From Microbacteriaceae bacterium (lineage in GTDB: Bacteria > Actinomycetota > Actinomycetes > Actinomycetales > Microbacteriaceae): a DNA stretch of 6,019 bases. Positions 1 through 4,772 of this stretch are shown in pieces. The DNA is taken from contig JAAYAS010000039.1 of the NCBI GenBank assembly GCA_012719255.1, positions 1 to 6,019 of the forward strand, written 5' to 3'. The position numbers and the translations under genes were made by a program. Position 1 is the stretch's first letter, and each line of letters begins with the position of its first letter. Under the pieces are notes generated by a model, which was not told where the DNA came from, searched no databases, and saw nothing but the letters and a program-made list of their open reading frames with translations.

Positions 1-866
1 AGGTCGCCGCCGTGGCCGCGTTCTCGTACCGCGTCCGCTCGCCCGAGGACGTCGACAAGGCGGAGGCCTTCTACAAGGAGCTCGGCTGCCGCGTCGAGCG
101 CAAGGCCGAGGGCTTCACCAAGGGCATCGGCGACTCGGTGCGCGTCGAGGACCCGCTCGGCTTCCCGTTCGAGTTCTTCTACGAGACCGAGCACGTGGAG
201 CGTCTCGCATGGCGCTACGACCTGTACACCCCGGGTGCGCTCGTGCGCCTCGACCACTTCAACCAGGTCACCCCCGACGTGCCGCGCGCGGTGCGCCACT
301 ACCAGGACCTCGGCTTCCGCGTGACCGAGGACATCCAGGACGAGGAGGGCACCGTCTACGCCGCGTGGCTGCGCGCGAAGCCGACCGTGCACGACACCGC
401 CGCGACCGGCGGCGACGGCCCGCGGATGCACCACGTCGCGTTCTCGACCCACGAGAAGCACAACATCCTCGCGATCTGCGACAAGCTCGGCGCGCTGCGC
501 ATGAGCGACTCGATCGAGCGCGGCCCCGGCCGCCACGGCGTCTCGAACGCGTTCTACCTCTACCTGCGCGACCCCGACGGCCACCGCGTCGAGATCTACA
601 CGCAGGACTACTACACCGGCGACCCCGACAACCCGGTCGTCACGTGGGACGTGCACGACAACCAGCGTCGTGACTGGTGGGGCAACCCGGTCGTGCCGTC
701 GTGGTACACCGAGGCGTCGCTCGTGCTCGACCTCGACGGCAAGCCGCAGCCGGTCGTCGCGCGCACCGACGCGTCGGAGATGGAGAAGACCATCGGCGCC
801 GACGGCTTCTCGTACACCCGCAAGGACGGCGAGGACAAGGGCTTCAAGATCGGCAACCAGCTCTAG
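1..866 (+). CDS. hpaD: 3,4-dihydroxyphenylacetate (homoprotocatechuate) 2,3-dioxygenase, 5'-truncated by window edge
   Basis: This is a type I (vicinal-oxygen-chelate) extradiol dioxygenase that opens the ring of 3,4-dihydroxyphenylacetate next to the diol, giving 5-carboxymethyl-2-hydroxymuconate semialdehyde, in the cytoplasm. The frame is open from base 3, and the GTG at 12 is internal: compared from memory with the ~365-residue Brevibacterium fuscum enzyme, about 70 N-terminal residues are missing. Counting from that GTG, the metal ligands are His82, His141 and Glu194 (His155, His214 and Glu267 in B. fuscum). Second-shell residues also match at one constant offset: Asn84, Trp119, His127 (catalytic His200), Arg170, His175, Tyr184 and Arg219-Arg220. 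The C-terminal lid (DNQRRDWWGNPVVPSWYTEA) is intact. The family includes both Fe(II) and Mn(II) enzymes, and the metal cannot be read from sequence. The gene ends with TAG at 864-866, 52 bp before a strong hairpin, so it is probably the last gene of its operon. Assignment is very secure. Confidence 0.96.
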   Translation, partial: VAAVAAFSYRVRSPEDVDKAEAFYKELGCRVERKAEGFTKGIGDSVRVEDPLGFPFEFFYETEHVERLAWRYDLYTPGALVRLDHFNQVTPDVPRAVRHYQDLGFRVTEDIQDEEGTVYAAWLRAKPTVHDTAATGGDGPRMHHVAFSTHEKHNILAICDKLGALRMSDSIERGPGRHGVSNAFYLYLRDPDGHRVEIYTQDYYTGDPDNPVVTWDVHDNQRRDWWGNPVVPSWYTEASLVLDLDGKPQPVVARTDASEMEKTIGADGFSYTRKDGEDKGFKIGNQL

Positions 867-887
867 GCTGCCGCGTCGGATCGTCGC

Positions 888-909
888 CCGGCAGCGCTCG
901 CGCTGCCGG
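888..909. other. Small hairpin with overlapping direct repeat downstream of hpaD
   Basis: Bases 888-896 (CCGGCAGCG) pair perfectly with 901-909 across the 4-base loop CTCG. The left arm is also the start of an 11-base direct repeat, CCGGCAGCGCT, at 888-898 and 906-916, so the right arm overlaps the second copy. It begins 21 bp after the hpaD stop and precedes the larger hairpin at 919-957. It may be part of a two-hairpin terminator or an mRNA 3'-end stabiliser. With this base composition a chance origin is also possible. Confidence 0.5.
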
Positions 910-918
910 CAGCGCTGG

Positions 919-957
919 GGAGCGGGCTCCGGAACCTGTGGTTCCGGAGCCCGCTCC
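919..957 (+). terminator. Perfect 18-bp hairpin, probable terminator of hpaD
   Basis: Bases 919-936 (GGAGCGGGCTCCGGAACC) are exactly complementary to 940-957 across the 3-base loop TGT. An 18-bp stem without a mismatch is far beyond what composition would produce. It lies 52 bp after the hpaD stop and between two convergent genes. Only a short T run follows (GGTGTTTCC), not a classical U tract, which is common for actinobacterial terminators. Because the stem is symmetric it could also end transcripts of the HNH gene arriving from the other side, about 220 bp past its stop codon. Confidence 0.75.
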
Positions 958-1010
958 GGTGTTTCCGGATGCGCGGGGCGGCCGGGTGCGCGGCGCGCGA
1001 TGCGGGCGCG

Positions 1011-1098
1011 GGCCCGGCGCGCGAGGCGGGATCAGGCCCGGCGCGCGAGGCCGGCGCGAGGCCGTCGCGGGGCCGGCGCGCGAGGCCGGCGCGGGGCC
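1011..1098. repeat. GC-rich short direct-repeat cluster in the convergent intergenic gap
   Basis: The 14-base core CCGGCGCGCGAGGC occurs three times exactly, at 1014-1027, 1038-1051 and 1073-1086. Shorter variants lie between and after the copies (CCGGCGCGAGGCC at 1051-1063, CCGGCGCGGGGCC at 1086-1098), and a degenerate one lies near 996. Copy starts are 24 and 35 bp apart. The cluster sits between the hpaD terminator hairpin and the 3' end of the HNH gene. Open frames run through it on both strands (Ala/Arg/Gly/Pro-rich), but they show no start signal and no recognisable protein, so it is treated as non-coding. No function is known to me; slippage-derived filler or a protein-binding array are both possible. 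Confidence 0.6.
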
Positions 1099-1148
1099 AG
1101 CGCGAGTCAGCGATGACCGGATGCGGGGACAGCCTGATCTGCGGCGCG

Positions 1149-1179
1149 GCGAGCCGAGCTCGCGTCTCGGGAGCCCGAG
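1149..1179 (-). terminator. Weak hairpin pair at the 3' end of the HNH gene
   Basis: Two short stems lie just past the stop codon of the leftward HNH gene. Bases 1149-1154 (GCGAGC) pair with 1158-1163 across 3 bases, and 1166-1170 (CTCGG) pair with 1175-1179 across 4 bases. No T run follows in the leftward direction. They could form a weak terminator, but stems this short are expected by chance in such GC-rich DNA. Confidence 0.2.
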
Positions 1180-3675
1180 TCAGGCGCGGCCGGAGGCAGT
1201 GGTCGATTCGGTCTCCCAGCCGGGCGGCGGCTCGGGCGGGTGGGCACGCCGGTAGGCGGGGTCGAATCGTTTGCGACCGCCGAGTCGAGGGGCGCGCTGC
1301 CGGTCGACGGTGGCGGGCGGGATGAACCAGACGGTCCCGCCGCCGCCCGGAGGCGCGGCGACACGCTCCTCTCCCGCCGGCGCGCGGCGCATCGTGCGGG
1401 CGGGAGGCACGATGACGACGTCCCAGCCGTCGTGGACGCGATGGTGGCAGGTGGTGCACAGCAGCACCGCGTTCCCGAGGTCGGTGCCGCCGCCGTGGCG
1501 CCAGTAGACGAGATGGTGCGCCTCGGCGAAGCCGGGAGGAAGCCCGCAGAACGCGCAGCCGGCGTCGCGCTCGACGAGTGCGAGCCGCTGCGCTTTCGTG
1601 AAGAGGCGCTTCGTGCGGCCGAGGTCGAGGATCTCGCTGTCGGCGCCGAGCACGAGCGGGATGATGTCGGCCGATGCCGCCATGCGGCGCGCGGTGCCGG
1701 CGTCGATCGGCCCGAACCCGTCGATCTCGCAGACGGGGACGAACGATTCGGGCAGCGGTACCGAACCGGCGCCCGCGGGCGAGGTGCGGTTCGAGGCAGT
1801 GGGCGCGTCGGCCGCAGCGGGCTCGATCCACGGGTCGGCGAGCCGCTCGACGGGGATGCGGACGACGACGGCCGTGCTCGGCGCCGGCAGGTCGTCGGAG
1901 TCGCAGCCGCTCGCGTGCGCGCAGAGCGTCGCGAGCGCCTCGGCGCGCAGTTGCGCGAGCGATCGGCCCTCCATCGACACGGCGCCGGGGCCGCCGTCGG
2001 CGGCGAGATCGCCCTCGGCGGCGAGATCGGCACCCGCCCCGGCCTCGCAGTCGGCATCGGCACCGTTCTCGCCGTCGCCGTCGCCGTCGCCGGCGGCGCC
2101 CGTCGTCGCAACGGCACCGACGCCCGCCGCGGCAACAGCATCGGCGCCCGCCGTGGCAACGGCACCGGCGCCCGCATCCGCGGCGAGCTCGACGGGCCTG
2201 AGCTCGAGAGCGGGGCCGTCGGCGAGACGACGGAACTCGTCGCGCTCGACGAGGTTCGCGCCGCGGCTCGCCCGGAGCTGGTGGGTGACGATCGACTCGA
2301 TCGCCGCGCGGATCGGCGCGGCGGTCTCGGGGTCGAACCTGCCGTTGAGGGTGATCATCCCGGCCGCGTTGCGGCCGAAGGTGAGCGAACGGTGCTCGCG
2401 CATCTCCTCGATGCGCGGCGCGGTGCCGTCGGGGTCGAGGTGCGCCTCGGCGTAGCCGATCGCGGTCTCGAGCTCGTTGAGGGTCATGCCCTGGGCCACC
2501 TCGACGAGCATCTCCTCGACCTCATCGATCGCGGCGGCCTCGACGCGGTGGCAGACGCGGTCGCGCAGGGCGATGAGCGCGTCGGCGGCGTGGGTGCTGA
2601 TGTCGCCCGCCGTCACGGCGGCGTCGACGTGCGGGCACTGCGGCGGCAGCGCCTCGCCGGTGATGGCACGGCCGCCGGTGAGCGCGCGGCCGGTGCGGAT
2701 GAGGCGGCGGGCTTCGGCGACCGGCGCGCCGAGCGCGGCTGCGACGAGCGTGCGCGCGTTGCGGTGGCCGCTGCGGCGTGCGAGCCCCTCCTCACCGGCG
2801 ACGAGCTCTGAACGATCCGCGATCTCGGAGGCCATGCGCCCGATCGCGCCGGTGAGTTGCCGGTGGAGGCCCGCCGCGGCATCGAGGAGGCCGAGGAGCT
2901 GGGAGTCGGTCATCGCAGAGAGCTCGCCGTCGAGGTGGACCTCCGCCGCATCGCCGCCGGCGTGGGCCTCGACACCGGCGGCGGCACCGGGCACGGCCGC
3001 CGCGGCCCACGCAGCGGCGAGCGCCGCGACCCGGCCCGCGACCCAGGCGGGCGCCTCATCCCCCGCCCCGGCAGCGCCGGCGCTCGTGGCTGCGCTCGCA
3101 CCCGAAGGCGCATCCGTGCGCACCGGCCCGATCGCCTCCGGGGGCGCATGCCCACCGGTGACTGCGCCGGCGCGCTCGTCGACGACCGCGCCCGAAACCG
3201 GCACGGCGCCCGCATCCACGGCCGCACCGAGATCGGCATCCGCAACGTCACCGGCACCAGCACCAGCACCAGCACCCCAAAGCTCGCGCGATGCCGCGCA
3301 CTCCGACTCGCGGCGGGCGCCCTCGGCGAGCATCGCGGCGAGATCGGCGTCGCTCGGGCCGGGGTCGTCGAAGTCGTGGAGTCCGATCGACTCGAAGAAG
3401 GCGCGCGCATCGCGCTCGAGCTCGGCCTCGATGCGCTCGAGCTCCTGCGCCTCGAACGCGGCCAGAGCGGCGCGCTCCTCGGGCGAGAACGCCGACTCCC
3501 AGTCGAATGCGTCGGCACCCGCACCGCAGCGCGCCCCATCCGCCGAACCGGCGCGCGCACCGCCCCGCGCACGCGCAACCGGAACCCCGGCATCGCGCCC
3601 GGAGCCGCGAGCGGGCACGCGATCGAGCTCATCGGTGGGTCGGAAGAACGGGCCCTGGCCCTCGGCGTCGATCAC
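1180..3675 (-). CDS. DUF222 / HNH endonuclease domain protein (13E12 repeat-like), unusually long
   Basis: This predicted 831-residue cytoplasmic protein belongs to the actinobacterial DUF222-HNH family, to which the mycobacterial 13E12 repeat proteins belong. Residues ~56-130 are acidic and probably helical (FDWESAFSPEER onward). Residues ~130-250 are Ala/Gly-rich linker. DUF222 starts near 253 (MTDSQLLGLLDAAAGLHRQL) and includes the hallmark GMITLNGRFDPETAAPIRAA at 439-458. A repeat-built Ala/Gly/Asp insert fills ~499-567. The HNH module at ~688-750 has zinc cysteines C707/C710 and C740/C743, catalytic-type His720/His721, Asn735 and His744/His745, so the nuclease core looks intact. Family members are usually ~400-550 residues, so the N-terminal extension and inserts are notable. 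GTG at 3675 is preferred because GAGGGG lies 6 bp upstream; GTG at 3681 touches that motif, and an in-frame stop lies at 3706-3708. The cellular role of the family is not established. A LexA box upstream suggests damage-inducible expression. Confidence 0.9.
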   Translation of the reverse strand: MIDAEGQGPFFRPTDELDRVPARGSGRDAGVPVARARGGARAGSADGARCGAGADAFDWESAFSPEERAALAAFEAQELERIEAELERDARAFFESIGLHDFDDPGPSDADLAAMLAEGARRESECAASRELWGAGAGAGAGDVADADLGAAVDAGAVPVSGAVVDERAGAVTGGHAPPEAIGPVRTDAPSGASAATSAGAAGAGDEAPAWVAGRVAALAAAWAAAAVPGAAAGVEAHAGGDAAEVHLDGELSAMTDSQLLGLLDAAAGLHRQLTGAIGRMASEIADRSELVAGEEGLARRSGHRNARTLVAAALGAPVAEARRLIRTGRALTGGRAITGEALPPQCPHVDAAVTAGDISTHAADALIALRDRVCHRVEAAAIDEVEEMLVEVAQGMTLNELETAIGYAEAHLDPDGTAPRIEEMREHRSLTFGRNAAGMITLNGRFDPETAAPIRAAIESIVTHQLRASRGANLVERDEFRRLADGPALELRPVELAADAGAGAVATAGADAVAAAGVGAVATTGAAGDGDGDGENGADADCEAGAGADLAAEGDLAADGGPGAVSMEGRSLAQLRAEALATLCAHASGCDSDDLPAPSTAVVVRIPVERLADPWIEPAAADAPTASNRTSPAGAGSVPLPESFVPVCEIDGFGPIDAGTARRMAASADIIPLVLGADSEILDLGRTKRLFTKAQRLALVERDAGCAFCGLPPGFAEAHHLVYWRHGGGTDLGNAVLLCTTCHHRVHDGWDVVIVPPARTMRRAPAGEERVAAPPGGGGTVWFIPPATVDRQRAPRLGGRKRFDPAYRRAHPPEPPPGWETESTTASGRA
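1997..2094 (-). repeat. In-frame short repeats encoding Ala/Gly/Asp/Glu-rich linker of the HNH protein
   Basis: TCGGCGGCGAGATCG occurs at 1997-2011 and again at 2015-2029, an 18-bp period that gives the protein segment LAAEGDLAADGG. A little further on, GCCGTC is repeated three times at 2071-2088, followed by GCCGGC, encoding the GDGDGDG run. All periods are multiples of three, so the reading frame is kept. This is typical of slippage-driven growth of an unstructured linker. Confidence 0.7.
2105..2176 (-). repeat. 24-bp tandem repeat x3 encoding an octapeptide repeat in the HNH protein
   Basis: Three consecutive 24-bp units (2105-2128, 2129-2152, 2153-2176) share the pattern G-CGGCAAC-GCA-CGGCGCCCGCC with a few substitutions each. 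In the gene's frame they encode AGAGAVAT, AGADAVAA and AGVGAVAT (residues ~501-524). They lie in the linker inserted inside the DUF222 region, away from the HNH catalytic module, so copy number could vary without destroying the nuclease core. Confidence 0.8.
3253..3276 (-). repeat. 6-bp tandem repeat x4 encoding (Gly-Ala)4 in the HNH protein linker
   Basis: Four hexamers, GGCACC followed by three AGCACC, run in tandem. In the leftward frame they encode an alternating Gly-Ala run at residues ~135-142, at the start of the N-terminal linker. It is a short in-frame microsatellite of the kind prone to copy-number change. Confidence 0.7.
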
Positions 3676-3681
3676 GGTCAC

Positions 3682-3687
3682 CCCCTC
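3682..3687 (-). promoter_or_regulatory. Ribosome binding site deciding the HNH gene start
   Basis: Read leftward, the sequence is GACGAGGGG-GTG-ACC-GTG-ATC. The GAGGGG motif directly abuts the first GTG (3681) but is 6 bp from the second (3675), with its GAGG core 8 bp away. That is normal Shine-Dalgarno spacing, so initiation at 3675 is favoured. The protein changes by only two residues. Confidence 0.55.
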
Positions 3688-3702
3688 GTCGGCGATGCCC
3701 CC

Positions 3703-3731
3703 AGACTACGCGAGTTCGAACACATGTTCGA
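3703..3731 (-). promoter_or_regulatory. Candidate promoter of the HNH gene overlapping the LexA box
   Basis: On the minus strand, TAGTCT at 3708-3703 fits a -10 element (TAnnnT). Exactly 17 bp upstream, TCGAAC at 3731-3726 is a weak -35 (three of six matches to TTGACA) and is also one arm of the LexA palindrome. Transcription would begin near 3696, leaving a leader of about 20 bases before the ribosome binding site. Repressor binding here would block polymerase, which is the usual SOS arrangement. The hexamers are only moderate matches. Confidence 0.4.
3716..3731. promoter_or_regulatory. LexA/SOS box, perfect palindrome
   Basis: The sequence TCGAACACATGTTCGA has perfectly complementary 6-base arms, TCGAAC and GTTCGA, separated by four bases. 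It matches the known mycobacterial/actinobacterial LexA operator TCGAAC-N4-GTTCGA in every arm position and also fits the Gram-positive CGAAC-N4-GTTCG core. It lies 41 bp upstream of the GTG at 3675 in the short gap before the HNH gene and overlaps the candidate -35. LexA repression with induction by DNA damage is the natural reading. The neighbouring epimerase-like gene ends at 3779, so only the HNH gene is placed to be controlled. Confidence 0.85.
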
Positions 3732-3747
3732 TGAACAGAAGATGAAC
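3730..3747. repeat. Direct repeat GATGAAC flanking the LexA box
   Basis: GATGAAC occurs at 3730-3736 and 3741-3747, 11 bp apart, or about one helical turn. The first copy overlaps the end of the LexA palindrome. Read leftward, the stretch is GTTCATC-TTCT-GTTCATC running into GAAC-N4-GTTC, so several GTTC/GAAC half-site motifs are clustered. They may be accessory contacts for LexA or another regulator, or chance. Confidence 0.4.
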
Positions 3748-3778
3748 GCACCTTCGAGGCACCTGAGAGCGACCCGCA

Positions 3779-4762
3779 TCACACCATCGAGCGCACCGCC
3801 TGCCGCAGCGTCGGCACTCGGAACTCGTAGCCCGCCGCGAGCAGCCGCTCCGGCAGCACCCATCGGCTCTTCAGCACGAGCTCGGGCTCGGTGCGCAGCG
3901 CCCACATCGCCGGCTCGAGCACGGCGCGCGGCGCGGGCAGGCCGAACGGCGCGCCCACCGCATCCCGCAGCTCGCGCATGAGCTCGCGGTTGCCCACCGG
4001 ATCGGGCGCGGCGAAGTTGATCGGCCCCGCGAGGTCGTCGCGGTCGCGGACGAACTTGATCGCGCCGATCACGTCGTCGAGGTGGATCCAGCTGAACAGC
4101 TGCCGGCCGCGCGAGTCGTGCCACGGCGACCGGCCGCTCCCGCTCGGATCGGGGCCGATCCCCCGATATCGGCGGTGCGCGGGCCACCAGTGGTCGATCT
4201 GCGGCCCGCCGAGGCCGAACCGCGCGAGCCGCAGCAGCAGCTGCGGGGCCGGGCCGTCGCCGAGCACGATGGTGATGCGCATCGCGACGCGGCGCGTCAC
4301 CGGCAGTTCGTCGGCGAACAGCTCCCGCTCCCAGTTGCGGGCGATGTCGACCGAGAGCCCCGCGCCGATCTCGTGGTCGGACTCGGTCATCGGCCGGTCG
4401 AGCGCATCGCGGTAGATCGTCGCCGTGCTCGCGTTGCACCACAGCCGCGGAGGCGCCGCGACCGCCGCGATCGCCTCGCGCAGCTCGCGGGTCGTCTCGA
4501 CTCGGCTGCGGAGCAGCTCGTCGCGGTTCGCGTCGGTGTAGCGGCAGTTCACCGACTTGCCGGCGAGATTGACGACGAGCTCGGCGCCGTCGACCGCCCG
4601 GCGGATCGCCTCGGGATCGCCCCAGCGCGCATCCGGCCCGTCGCGGCCGATGCGGCGGATGCGCCAGCCCTCGGCGGCGAGGTCGTCGGCGAGGGCCGTG
4701 CCGATGAATCCGGAGGCGCCGGCGAGCACCGCGATGGGCGGGGCGGCGGGGTCGGTCGTCAT
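3779..4762 (-). CDS. TIGR01777-family epimerase-like SDR protein (YfcH/SDR39U1 type)
   Basis: This complete 327-residue protein is an atypical/extended short-chain dehydrogenase of the NAD-dependent epimerase-like TIGR01777 family. The N-terminal Rossmann motif GASGFIG (15-21) follows the first beta strand (IAVLAGAS). NLAGKSV (65-71), the SRVETTREL segment (86-94), NASTATIY (110-117) and FSWIHLDDVIGAI (223-235) are family landmarks. The C-terminal ~280-325 (SRWVLPERLLAAGYEFRVPTL) is the DUF1731 signature. The classical SDR YxxxK pair is absent: Tyr117 is followed by RDAL. A segment at ~188-220 (QIDHWWPAHRRYRGIGPDPS onward) replaces the short glycine-rich turn of other members as I recall them. 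The substrate of this family is unknown. ATG at 4762 is preferred because it sits just before the Rossmann strand and 10 bp after the ABC gene's stop; a weak TAGGGT ribosome site overlaps that stop. Likely co-transcribed with the ABC gene. Confidence 0.9.
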   Translation of the reverse strand: MTTDPAAPPIAVLAGASGFIGTALADDLAAEGWRIRRIGRDGPDARWGDPEAIRRAVDGAELVVNLAGKSVNCRYTDANRDELLRSRVETTRELREAIAAVAAPPRLWCNASTATIYRDALDRPMTESDHEIGAGLSVDIARNWERELFADELPVTRRVAMRITIVLGDGPAPQLLLRLARFGLGGPQIDHWWPAHRRYRGIGPDPSGSGRSPWHDSRGRQLFSWIHLDDVIGAIKFVRDRDDLAGPINFAAPDPVGNRELMRELRDAVGAPFGLPAPRAVLEPAMWALRTEPELVLKSRWVLPERLLAAGYEFRVPTLRQAVRSMV

Positions 4763-4772
4763 GCCGCCGACC

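Noticed and set aside
12..14. GTG at 12 as the true start of hpaD
   Set aside because: The frame is open upstream to the window edge, and the enzyme needs about 70 more N-terminal residues; the upstream codons (Val-Ala-Ala) continue the family alignment.
1011..1098. CRISPR array
   Set aside because: Repeats are only 14 bases and irregularly spaced (24 and 35 bp), the intervening sequences are related to the repeat itself, and no cas gene is present.
863..1831. Leftward open frame crossing the intergenic repeats and the end of the HNH gene
   Set aside because: It overlaps the HNH catalytic region in another frame, is Arg/Ala/Pro-rich with no domain, and is kept open only by high GC content.
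1240..2811. Long + strand open frames opposite the HNH gene (also 2477-3745 and 2857-3981)
   Set aside because: These are antisense shadows, common in very GC-rich genes. They have biased Arg/Ala/Gly composition, no recognisable motifs and no ribosome sites.
1180..3675. HNH gene as part of an insertion sequence, intein or group II intron
   Set aside because: No terminal inverted repeats, target duplications, reverse transcriptase or splicing motifs are seen; the domain order is the ordinary DUF222-HNH one.
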